This document shows, one piece after another, positions 1 to 9,500 of a stretch of 64,000 bases of DNA. The stretch's first letter is position 1, and each line of letters opens with the position of its first letter. This DNA is from JABMQB01 sp963677475 (GTDB lineage Bacteria > Bacteroidota > Bacteroidia > Bacteroidales > Prolixibacteraceae): assembly GCA_963677475.2 (NCBI GenBank), contig CAXXQD010000021.1, forward strand, positions 806,001-870,000, written 5' to 3'. Below the pieces are notes generated by a model. It was not told the DNA's origin and made no database searches. It saw only the letters and a program-made list of their open reading frames with translations. Made by a program: the position numbers and the translations under genes.

Positions 1-126
1 TTTAGCGAGTGAATTGCATTTCCTGGCAAACAAGGGAGAGGTTTTAAGTTCTTCGACACTCACAAGTTGCTTTTGCTGAAATACTTCTTTTTCTTTGGTT
101 GCAATTATTTTATCAAGAATAGTCAT
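1..126 (-). CDS. trpC: Indole-3-glycerol-phosphate synthase, N-terminal part (cut by window edge)
   Basis: Only the first 42 codons are present, starting at ATG 126 and running off the left edge of the window. The visible N-terminus reads MTILDKIIATKEKEV, which is the typical opening of TrpC, the enzyme that closes the indole ring (CdRP to indole-3-glycerol phosphate) in tryptophan synthesis. It begins 5 bp after the trpD stop codon in the same direction, which matches the usual trpE-G-D-C order. The barrel and catalytic residues are outside the window, so the call rests on the N-terminus and operon position. Confidence 0.85.
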   Translation of the reverse strand, partial: MTILDKIIATKEKEVFQQKQLVSVEELKTSPLFARKCNSLAK

Positions 127-131
127 CTTAT

Positions 132-1118
132 TTATCCTACCATTTTGGTTAATGCTTTTTTGGCTTTGCCACTCTCAAGGCTTTCTTTTGCAATTGCTGT
201 GCATTCCTCTAAAGGTTTGTCCTGATAAACCGTTTGGATTGCCACTGCAGAATTTGCAAGAACTACATTATTTTGTGCAGTAGTTCCTTTTCCATCCAGG
301 ATATCGGTAAAAATTTTTGCAGCCTCGTTTACCGTGTTTCCCCCGAACAAATCTACCGGTTTTATTTTCTCAAATCCAAGCTGCCCTGTTGTGTAAATAT
401 TTTCAGATTGATTGTTGGCAATACGGACATCATCGGTTAAGGAAATTTCATCGTAACCATCCACGTTATTAATGATGGAATAAGCAATGTCCAGGTTTTT
501 ATACACTTCTTTATATAAATCGAAAATATCTTTATTGTAAACACCCAATAATTGATATTTAGGTGATGAAGGATTGATCATTGGGCCAAGAACATTAAAG
601 AACGTTTTCACTTTTAATGCTTTTCGAACCGGGGCAATATTTTTCATGGCAGGGTGGAAAAGTGGTGCATGAAGAAAACAAATACCTGCTTTATCAAGGT
701 CACTTTTCAACTTCCCCGGATTGTTGCTAAATTTGTACCCGAGTGCCTCTAAAACGTTGGAAGAACCACTGTTTGACGAAACTGCATAGTTGCCATGTTT
801 TGCCACATTGATACCAGCACCCGCGACAATAAATGAAGAAAGGGTTGAAATATTAAACGTGTTTTTACCATCGCCGCCGGTCCCTACAATATCCATAGTG
901 TTATAATCCGACAAATCGGTTATTAAACTCAATTGCACCATTGCTTCGCGAAATCCGGAAAGTTCGGTCGCCGTTATTTTTCGCATTTGAAAAACCGTAA
1001 GGAAAGAAGCGAATTCAACCTCGGTATGTTTTCCTTCCCCAATTCCGAGGAGGGTGTTTTTTGCTTCTTCGAAGCTTAGTTTGTTCCCTTCAAAAAGGGT
1101 TGTGAGTAGTTCTTTCAT
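132..1118 (-). CDS. trpD: Anthranilate phosphoribosyltransferase
   Basis: TrpD transfers the phosphoribosyl group of PRPP to anthranilate, the second committed step of tryptophan synthesis. The protein has the family's PRPP loop, seen as VGTGGDGKNTFNIST, and the following VAKHGNYAVSSNSGS stretch, in a length of 328 residues that is normal for the family. I place the start at ATG 1118 (MKELLTTLFEG). The upstream in-frame ATG at 1157 would overlap the end of trpG and adds 13 residues that do not look like TrpD. The gene lies between trpG and trpC with gaps of only a few bases, so translation is probably coupled along the operon. Confidence 0.95.
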   Translation of the reverse strand: MKELLTTLFEGNKLSFEEAKNTLLGIGEGKHTEVEFASFLTVFQMRKITATELSGFREAMVQLSLITDLSDYNTMDIVGTGGDGKNTFNISTLSSFIVAGAGINVAKHGNYAVSSNSGSSNVLEALGYKFSNNPGKLKSDLDKAGICFLHAPLFHPAMKNIAPVRKALKVKTFFNVLGPMINPSSPKYQLLGVYNKDIFDLYKEVYKNLDIAYSIINNVDGYDEISLTDDVRIANNQSENIYTTGQLGFEKIKPVDLFGGNTVNEAAKIFTDILDGKGTTAQNNVVLANSAVAIQTVYQDKPLEECTAIAKESLESGKAKKALTKMVG

Positions 1119-1122
1119 CGTA

Positions 1123-1692
1123 TTATTTATAGATCCAGTTTTTGAGCATTTTTTCACCTTCTGGCGTCAACACAGATTCGGGATGAAACTGGACCCCTTC
1201 CACATCGTATTCCTTGTGTTTCATCGACATGATCAGACCTTCACCGTCCACACTTGTGACCTCCAGGCAATCGGGTAAGTTATCTTTTTCCACAATCCAT
1301 GAATGATAGCGGCCCGCTTCAAACGAATCGGCAATGTTGTTGAATAAGATACTGCTTCTTTTTTCAACCGAAATTGGTGTTGCGATTCCATGCAAAACCT
1401 TGTTCATATTGTGCAGTTTGCCGCCAAAAACTTCGCCAATTGCCTGATGTCCCAGGCACACACCCAACATACTTTTACTTGGTGCATATTCCTTTATAAT
1501 ATCTAATAGCAATCCAGCTTCGGATGGGATGCCAGGTCCTGGTGATAAAATAATTTTATCGTATTCGTCGATATCTTCCAATTTAATTTCATCGTTCCTG
1601 CAAACGATAACCGGAAGGCCAGTAATCTTTTTTATGGCATGCACCAGGTTGTAGGTGAAAGAATCATAATTATCAATAACTAATATTTTCAT
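1123..1692 (-). CDS. trpG: Anthranilate synthase, glutamine amidotransferase subunit
   Basis: A class-I glutamine amidotransferase of 189 residues that supplies ammonia to TrpE. Visible family motifs are the oxyanion region LSPGPGIPSEAG (about residues 49-60), the nucleophile elbow GVCLGHQAIGE with the catalytic Cys79, and the His-Glu pair in VQFHPESVLT near the C-terminus. It is unfused, unlike TrpGD of enterobacteria. The identical fold serves PabA in folate synthesis, and some organisms share one subunit between both enzymes. Position between trpE and trpD makes the tryptophan role primary. Confidence 0.94.
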   Translation of the reverse strand: MKILVIDNYDSFTYNLVHAIKKITGLPVIVCRNDEIKLEDIDEYDKIILSPGPGIPSEAGLLLDIIKEYAPSKSMLGVCLGHQAIGEVFGGKLHNMNKVLHGIATPISVEKRSSILFNNIADSFEAGRYHSWIVEKDNLPDCLEVTSVDGEGLIMSMKHKEYDVEGVQFHPESVLTPEGEKMLKNWIYK

Positions 1693-1710
1693 GATTTTTG
1701 ATTTTCGGGT

Positions 1711-3120
1711 TTAACTAATTGTTTTTGCCATTTCAATCGCTTTTTTCAAAGCGCCTAATTTATTGTTCACTTCCTGGAGTTCATTTTCTTCTTTCGATTC
1801 AGCAACAATTCCGGCTCCAGCCTGGTAATAAAGTACTGAATCTTTGCTCAAAAATGAACGGATCATGATCGCCTGGTTTACAGTGCGGTCGAAACCCATA
1901 TACCCAATGCATCCTCCGTAATATCCTCGGTTTTGGTTTTCATATTGATCTATCAATTGCATGGCACGGTGTTTAGGAGCCCCTGAAAGTGTTCCTGCCG
2001 GAAACGATTCGCCGATTACCTTAACCAGGTTGCTGTTTTCAGGCAATTGCCCTGAAACTTGCGAAACAAGGTGGATTACATGCGAATAAAATTGTACTTC
2101 GCGATAGGTTTCAACCACAACATTGTCTGCATTTCGACTAAGGTCGTTCCTGGCCAAATCAACCAACATTACATGCTCTGCATTTTCTTTCGGGTCTTTG
2201 CTTAATTCTTCAGCAAGTTTTTTGTCCTGTTCATCGTTGCCGGTTCGTTTAAATGTTCCGGCAATAGGGTGAATGTATGCCTTATCCTCTAAAATACGGA
2301 TTTGTGCTTCGGGGCTTGACCCAAAAATACGGTAATCGCCATAATCGAAATAGAACAGGTAAGGTGAAGGATTGATGGAACGTAATGAGCGATAGACATT
2401 AAAATCATCGCCTTCAAATTTTTGTGAAAATTGCCGTGAAAGTACCACTTGAAATACATCGCCACGATAGCAATGTTCCTTTCCTTTGCGAACCATATAT
2501 TTGTATTCGTTGTCGTTGATGTTTGAAGTTTCTTCTTCTGAAGTCGCAAATTTTGAAGAAGAAAAATTAAGGTTGACCAAAAGGTGCTGAATATAATCTA
2601 TTTGCGAATTTTCTCCTTCGCGCAGGTTTTCAACAATGCTGATGATGTTTTTATGATGATCGATGGCAACCACATATTTATAAAAACAATACCTGACATC
2701 AGGAACCTGGTATCCCTCTTTGTGGGGCGCATTTACTTCAATTTTTTCGAAATATTTAATGGCGTCGTAATTTGTATAGCCAAATAAACCATTTATAGGC
2801 AGGTCGGTTTTAGAAATGTCCACATCGAACGATTGAAAAAACTCATCTAATTGTTGATGTAAGGTATTTTCTTTGGTAATTGTGGTTTCAAGGCACGGAT
2901 CACCTTCAACTTCCTGTTTTACAATTCCATTGTTTGCCGTAAAACTGGCAATTGGCATAAAACAGATGAACGAGTATGAGTTTTCATTTCCGTGGTAATC
3001 TGAACTTTCCAAAAGTATGGATTTTGGATATAAGTTTCGAAGCCGGAGGTAAACACTCACAGGCGTTACCGTATCGGCCAGAACTTGTTTAACAATTGGA
3101 TTAAATTTTAATTTTTTCAT
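1711..3120 (-). CDS. trpE: Anthranilate synthase component I
   Basis: Converts chorismate plus ammonia to anthranilate. The C-terminal chorismate-binding domain (about residues 200-465) carries the expected blocks: GDVFQVVLSRQF, FGSSPEAQI, PIAGTFKRTG, VMLVDLARNDL and GTLSGAPKHRAM. The N-terminal half has LLESSD at residues 36-41, the site where TrpE binds tryptophan for feedback inhibition, so allosteric control is probably retained. The length of 469 residues is normal. It is the first structural gene of the operon, preceded by a leader of more than 300 bases with two Trp-rich leader peptides and two terminators, so it is controlled both at enzyme level and by attenuation. Confidence 0.96.
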   Translation of the reverse strand: MKKLKFNPIVKQVLADTVTPVSVYLRLRNLYPKSILLESSDYHGNENSYSFICFMPIASFTANNGIVKQEVEGDPCLETTITKENTLHQQLDEFFQSFDVDISKTDLPINGLFGYTNYDAIKYFEKIEVNAPHKEGYQVPDVRYCFYKYVVAIDHHKNIISIVENLREGENSQIDYIQHLLVNLNFSSSKFATSEEETSNINDNEYKYMVRKGKEHCYRGDVFQVVLSRQFSQKFEGDDFNVYRSLRSINPSPYLFYFDYGDYRIFGSSPEAQIRILEDKAYIHPIAGTFKRTGNDEQDKKLAEELSKDPKENAEHVMLVDLARNDLSRNADNVVVETYREVQFYSHVIHLVSQVSGQLPENSNLVKVIGESFPAGTLSGAPKHRAMQLIDQYENQNRGYYGGCIGYMGFDRTVNQAIMIRSFLSKDSVLYYQAGAGIVAESKEENELQEVNNKLGALKKAIEMAKTIS

Positions 3121-3182
3121 TGTATGCTTATTTAATATTTTTTCAATTCGTAATTGTTTTATTCAACTATCTTTTTTAAAAC

Positions 3183-3217
3183 AAAAAAAGGCTTATCGTG
3201 ATTCGATAAGCCTTTTT
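3183..3217 (-). terminator. Second attenuator terminator of the trp leader
   Basis: On the minus strand a perfect 10-bp stem (3204-3213 with 3189-3198, loop 3199-3203) is followed by seven T residues (3183-3189). It lies between the second leader peptide and trpE, so it would stop transcription before the structural genes unless an alternative structure forms. Confidence 0.88.
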
Positions 3218-3243
3218 GCTTTGGTGCATAGCAAGTTGCTTCC

Positions 3244-3300
3244 TCACGATTTTTGCGAAAAATATACTTGCCACCACCAAATATTTGTAAATCTGTTCAT
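3244..3300 (-). CDS. Second trp leader peptide (three consecutive Trp codons)
   Basis: An 18-codon reading frame, MNRFTNIWWWQVYFSQKS, opens at ATG 3300 and closes with TGA at 3244-3246. The three adjacent TGG codons are what a tryptophan-sensing leader peptide needs: ribosomes stall there when charged tRNA-Trp is scarce. The Trp-codon segment can pair with sequence just after the stop (GCAAGT with ACTTGC, TGGTG with CACCA), as in classical pause hairpins. It is followed by an intrinsic terminator and then trpE. Because the frame is so short, protein comparison cannot prove it; position and codon content are the evidence. Confidence 0.82.
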   Translation of the reverse strand: MNRFTNIWWWQVYFSQKS

Positions 3301-3314
3301 ATCTCTCTTTTCAT

Positions 3315-3344
3315 AAAAAAACCTGCTTTTTATTAAGAAGCAGG
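3315..3344 (-). terminator. First attenuator terminator of the trp leader
   Basis: On the minus strand CCTGCTT (3344-3338) pairs with AAGCAGG (3328-3322) and is followed by seven T residues (3321-3315). An alternative pairing of AAGAAG (3388-3383, the last two sense codons of the first leader peptide) with CTTCTT (3340-3335) would break the 5' arm of this stem and act as antiterminator when the ribosome stalls upstream. Confidence 0.82.
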
Positions 3345-3379
3345 CCAGTTAAATATCTTTAAAAATCACAATATGGCTA

Positions 3380-3442
3380 TTACTTCTTACTTTTCGTAAA
3401 AAGACCCCACCACGGAAGCCATATTGTATTTTTTTGTTTCAT
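3380..3442 (-). CDS. First trp leader peptide (Trp codons 8, 11 and 12)
   Basis: A 20-codon reading frame starts at ATG 3442 and ends with TAA at 3380-3382. It contains the segment IWLPWWG, with Trp at codons 8, 11 and 12. Its coding sequence takes part in a perfect 10-bp inverted repeat: 3417-3426, across the first Trp codon, pairs with 3369-3378 just after the stop. A ribosome stalled at the double Trp would cover the upstream arm and free the downstream one. The Trp density, hairpin, terminator and position upstream of trpE together identify a transcription attenuator leader. There is no clear Shine-Dalgarno sequence, as is usual in Bacteroidota. Confidence 0.85.
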   Translation of the reverse strand: MKQKNTIWLPWWGLFTKSKK

Positions 3443-3459
3443 TGTTGTAAATTTCTTGT

Positions 3460-3490
3460 CAAAAGAATAAAAATTTTCTAAAAAAAACAA
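3460..3490 (-). promoter_or_regulatory. Possible trp operon promoter
   Basis: On the minus strand TTG (3490-3488) is followed 18 bases later by TATTCTTTTG (3469-3460), a near match to the Bacteroidota promoter pattern TTG-N19-TAnnTTTG with one extra base in the -7 box. It lies just upstream of the first leader peptide. A perfect palindrome TTAAGCTTAA (3522-3531) lies further upstream, close to the sprA stop. Confidence 0.35.
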
Positions 3491-3534
3491 CCATAGGTTT
3501 AAAAAAGTGCCAATATTTATTTTAAGCTTAATTT

Positions 3535-6500
3535 TTATTGGGCTAAAGTAAACCTAAAGCTAACCCCAAAATTCGTGTTCGAAGTAGGGAATGTAACCGA
3601 TGTAAGCGGCGTATTAATTACCTTGTCAAAATAAACCCTCAATTGAAAACGGTCGCTTAGCATATAATCTGCCGTTGATTTTATGGTTAATATTGTTTGT
3701 CCCGCTGAAATCTGGTCCGGTTCATCCAGTTTACGGATGTTGGTTTTGTTTTTCCGGAATGAGAAATCTGCTGCAATATTCAGATCGTTTGAATATGATT
3801 TTTGTGAGTTTTTGGTTTTGATGATTAAATCCATTTGCGTGAAACGATACCCCAATCCAAATACATATTCGTTACTAAGTACTTCTGTGAGCTGGTTGTT
3901 TGAAAAAGACAAGGTCATGTTTCTGCTTCGTTTAATTTCAGCACGGGTGGTGAAATCATTGTTCCACATAATATCCATATTAATCAAGGGATTAAACGTT
4001 TCATTGATGTTGATGGAATTAAACTCGTACTGCATTACAAAATTATTCTGGATGTCCCTGGCAAAGGTATATCCGTTCATGTCATCCGTAAAGTTCAGGT
4101 TGGTTTGGTAGGAGCCAACACTGTACCGTGAGTTATAACTATGTGTAAAATTCAATGATTTAATTAATTTATTTAAAGCAGGTATTTTTGACACCATTCC
4201 ATCGTATGAAACCCGCCAGTTTGGCCTGATTGCTTTTACCGATGGGAATAAATCGAGCGAAACAGTTTCCGGGTCTTTATTGGTATATGCTGCAAGAAAT
4301 GCCGGCACCAATACTTCCGCTGAGCTTGATCCATACCCATCGGGAAAATTACTGCTTGCACTGGTTTGGCTATACGATTGAACACTTGCTTTTCGTTGAT
4401 CAGCCAGGCGTTCAGCAATAATTATCCGGTTATCCTTAAAGGTTTCAAATGCTTCCGATTGCTCAATTTTATCGGTTCCAATGGACGAAAATGCTGTTCC
4501 CCAGGTAAATAATGACATGGAGAAGTTTCCGGACACTGTTCGGCTGTTTTCCTGGAATTCACCAATATCGGTGTTATAATTATAAAAGGCATTCACATTT
4601 TTAGAGAATGACCGATCGGCTTGAAAATCGATCCGTAAATCAGGAATAGGTTCCACTACTGAACGAATACTGATCCGTTCGTTTTTATTCATTATAAAAG
4701 GCTGGTTCAATAATGGGTCGTCCGTAAGCCATCCTTTTTCGGATGCTTTTCTGGCAAAGCTTTCATCCTGCCATCCAAAGAGGAATGGAACGCCTGGGGC
4801 ATAGTTGCTATTAATAGCATCGCCCAATGAATTTACATTTGGATTATACCTGCCCCCACCAAACAAACTGGGTGTTGGCAAATAGCCTGGTAGCGAGGTT
4901 CCTCCTGTAATATTATAACTAAATGTAATATTTTGTACACCCAGAAGTACCCTTGTGCTAAAGTCAAGGATTTTTTTCAGGGTATTCACTTTTTCTTTCA
5001 TTCCGGTGACAGCAACCACTACACCCGTTGCATCAGCAGTAGGGGTGAACTCAATTTGATTTTTATCGATTACTTTAAGCCTTCCGGCTATTGCTTTGCC
5101 ATCTCCAGTTCTAAAGGTTGCTTTTACGTTTTCGGTTGCCAACTTGTGATTGACAACTGTGGCTTGACTGGCAGTCATTTTTGCAATGTTCCCGCTATAA
5201 GAAAGTTCTTTTTCAACGGCTTTCACAGGAGTACGCTGTTGTTGATTTTGATATCCTGCCCTGCTACTTCTTGACCGGCTACCACCTGTACTTTTAAATT
5301 GCGCGTTAATTTTCTTAAAGTATGGTACCTTGTTGTAAATGTTGGTCATGTTTATGCTTGCCTGGCTGGTCCAGTTTTGTGTATTCTGGATGTAGTTTCC
5401 GAGGTTAATTGTATCTGCCGTAATTGCTCCGGCTGTCCAATTATAGGTTGAACGATACCTTGTGGAAGCATTCATGAAGTTCAACATCTTGATCTTGTTC
5501 AAAGGTAGTTGATACGAGATATTGATGTCATGGTTATAAATGGTCGGACGGCCCATATCCAGGAGATTGGATATAATGGAATCCCGTTTCCAGGTATAGT
5601 CATCATCGTTTCTATCAATCCTGCCTTCAGGTTCATCGATCCTTGAGGTGCTATTCGATGAGAAATCAAATTTTAGCGTTCTGGTAATGTTGTAGCGCAA
5701 GTCAAAATATCTGTTCCAAAGAAATTCTTTGTTATAAGTTGGCTTGATGATCAGGTCAGGATTTGTGATGCTCCGTGTTTTAATTTCGTTGTAGTGGCGG
5801 TATAAATCCGTTCTAAATGAAATTTGCGCAGGTAAGGGATAAAAGTTAAAATCGCCGATCAACTTAAGGGGTCCTTTTTGCAAAAATTTCACTTTTTTAA
5901 ATGGCGTTATAAGTTTTGGGCGGGTGCTATAATTATAGGAAAGCATTCCCCTGTAAGTTTTATTCAAATTGACTTCCGTATTTACATCCTGCCTGAAAGT
6001 TTCGTTGTAGGAATAGGTTACCGCAAAGTTCGAGAGGTCGTATATACGTGGCTTGGTACGTTTTGGGTTTGGGTCTAATTTAACATTTGTAAAGTTCAGG
6101 CTTTTCCGTATCACCAATTCCTGAGCCATTGATTTAATCGAATCCTTTTCATGTTTGGTATCAAACTGGTTCAAAGATTCTTCCAATTCAACATCCGGGT
6201 TTAATGGATCGTATTTTGGCGTGGTGGTGCTTTTTGAATAGCTGTAATACATGGGTAACCTAATCCTGGATTTTTCAGGCAAAAGTTTTCCCAAATCGAG
6301 CGATGTTGCAATATCAAATTCGGTAATGTCATCCATTGACCGTTCATTCACACTGCTTTCAATGCTTCCAAATCCTGCTGATCTGTGCCTGGCTGCCATA
6401 GTAACCGAACCAAGGTCGGCAAGTCTGGCGCTTACCCTTGCATTGGCTGCCCATCCACCTTCTTCGTCGAAATCGCCAAGGCGCAGTTCGTTTAACCAAA

Positions 6501-9500
6501 CTTCTACCGATTTGGGACCCGGATTAAAGCCACTGCGGGTTTTATGCCTAACACCCATCATCATTACTTCAACGTTACCCAGGTTCGGGTTTCCTTTTAC
6601 TTTAATGGTATTTTGGTTGTTGTTATAATTTTCATGAATTACTTCAAAAACATCCTGCATGGTAATGTTAGAGCCAACCTTTCTAACCTCCTGGTTTCGT
6701 AACAATTTAGCATCCGTAAATAATTCCATCGGGATTTCCAGCCTGTTTTCATCGGGCCAAACAACTAATCGGTCAGCTTCAAAGTCTCCATTATAGTTAC
6801 CAGGTGGTGTTAGCTTTAATGGGAGTTCATATTCATAATAGTTTAGGTTATAATCCGATCCCAAACGAATAAAAACCGACAGGTCATCGTCCTCCAAATC
6901 GTAACCATCAATCTCTTCGGCATGGATCTCCATTTTTAAGGTTTTGTAATTCCTGAAATCCATGTACAGGCTTTTATAAGCGGCTTTTGCATCTCCCATC
7001 TCCAGATCGGTAACTTTTAATACCAACGATTGCTCGTTTAATTGCCTGAGTTGTGGGTTGGCAGGGTCTATTACACGATCAATTCCAGGAGGGAGGATAT
7101 AATTTACCGGATCACGGTCACCGTTTTCTTCAATATTAACCGCAGAAATATCAAAGGTAGAATTGAGGGATTCCAATCCGTTGGGTTCGGTCAGCGAATT
7201 GGTATATTTTCTCCAATCGGAACGAATAAGGTCGAGTGTTGCAAAACGAAGGATTACCGGTTTTTCAAAACCTTTCATATACATACGGATAAAACGTATT
7301 GATTTAAAATCGTTAATGGACCCGAACACCTCTTCAGGATTGGTAACCGGGACTTTAAACTGGTACCATTTCACCGCTTCCACTTTGCCGTTTTCAAGCT
7401 CCACAGGTTGCCCCGCTACATCGGTAATGTAGTTTTTTCCAACCACCAGGTCTTCCGGACGGATACTTACCCGATACTGGTAATATCGTTCGTATTCGCT
7501 AAGTGTATTATCATCGTTGATATCTTCAATGTCGGGAATTGTTTTTGCCGCAGTTATGTATGTCTCTGGAGAGGTTTCATCGGTTGGAGAGTTTCCATCC
7601 GTACCATTATAATTTTTATAGCGCTCTAATATTCCAAGTTCCTGAGTGTCAAAATCTGATCCCCTGAAATAATGGTAATTATCGTTGGAAGGGTCTTTTA
7701 CTGCATTATCCAAGGCTTCCTGATCAACTACTCCGGTTAATTTATTCAAATAATCTTCAAAAAAAGTACGTTCGTCAGCATCGCTTAATCCATCGAGCCC
7801 AACATCCTGATAATCCCTTGTAAGTGGATCGTTATTAAACCCTTCAACATAAGCCTGCAGGGTAGAAACCCGTCCCCAAATAGATGTATCCACATCAACC
7901 ACCTCTTCCGATGTTGGTAGCCCATGTTCAAATGCTTTTCGTGAGTCTTTAAGTATATCTTCCGAGATATCCCCAAGGTTAAAATAGAGGTCACCGCCAA
8001 TGGCATTTCCAAGGCTATCGTAAATAAAGGGGTCCATCATCCAGAATTCGATAAATTCGATGTTGGCAGTTTCAAAATCGGGCGTTTGTATTTCCCGCAT
8101 GATCCCTCCCCATCTGCTTTCAGGGTTACGCAAAGTCCCATCGGTGTTCAATCCGGCTGAATAGATTCCTCCAGTTGTTTCATAATTATAAGGACCTCGC
8201 TCCGAAGGGTAATATGCCAAATCGAGTACTGCAATATTTGTTGGTTCTCCTACGACTGATTCTTTCTGCGGGAAAATTTCTTCTTCAAATATTTCGCGTA
8301 CATAATGATTGGACTGTTGATTAACATCGCCTTTAATGTGGCTCGGAGTGATTGAATTATTTCGGAGGAACAATGGATCAATAACATACCATGCCAGTTT
8401 TGCACGGTTAAAATTATAGTCTAATGCGCCGTTTAAGTTCCCTTCCGGAAAAGAAATTTCCTGATTTTGCGGGGTACTTGCAAGTACCCAATTTTGTCTT
8501 GATTTAAGATCGATGGATGTTTTTGTAGCTTCAAAATCGTCCACATAAACGGTTCCACTTTCGCCAACTACTTTCGAATGCCCGGGTATCAATTTTGCAT
8601 ATTCTGCTTCAAAATTGATGGAAGAAGTTGTTTTGGTATTGATAAGGGGTAGGGCATCCAGCATTTTGGTGATAAACTGGCTTTCGGAGGTATAGCTGGT
8701 TTCAAAACCAAAAATACTATTGGATATCGGATCTGCGCCATATTCAACTTTTTCGGTTAGCGGCCTTTCCTGCATGTGCAGAAAGGTACCCCCAATATTA
8801 AAATTGTCGGAAAAAGCATAATTGGCATAAGCCCCAAGCATCGTTTTTCGTTGCATGGAGAATAAGTCTTCGGTATCTACCGAAACCTGAATTGGGGTGC
8901 CGGCTTCAATAAGCCCCGGATTTATAATTTTCACCCTTCCAAGGGCATAATCTACTGTATAATCAGAGTTTTCAGTGAGGGTCATTCCCCCGGCAGTAAC
9001 TTTTACTGATCCACGTGCAACGTTAATGGCACCAATGGCTATATCTGCACTGGATGATCCTTTGAAACTACCTTGCAATCTGAACTTATTATGCTCGGCA
9101 TCCTGCGATGCAAAGGTTTTGGTTGAATCATACAGCGACTGGAATACATATTTCTCGATTAATGCCGGATCCTGGATTGAATCTGCCAAATGCTTCCCAA
9201 ATGGTTGCAGAACCGGAAAAATTATTTTCCCATTACGGGCATCAACGGTTACGCCATTTACAAAATCAAACAGACCATCTTTGTAAGGGTCCAACTGTGT
9301 GTTTAGTTTATCGAGGTTCATCACGCTCAAAAGAATATTTCCATCAATCCGTCCTTCGGGAATGTAGTTGATAAAAGTTCCGGTTGAATCGTTACGGTAC
9401 ATCACCCTAAAAATAAAATCTTCGTTGGTGAGTGATGAAGCGCCAATATCGTAGATGTTTTTCATCATCAAATCCCAGGTCGGAAGTGAAGGTGAAAGAT

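Noticed and set aside
3683..4111. 142-codon plus-strand frame inside sprA
   Set aside because: Antisense to the SprA C-terminal barrel coding sequence and without family features; expected by chance in a 7.5-kb gene.
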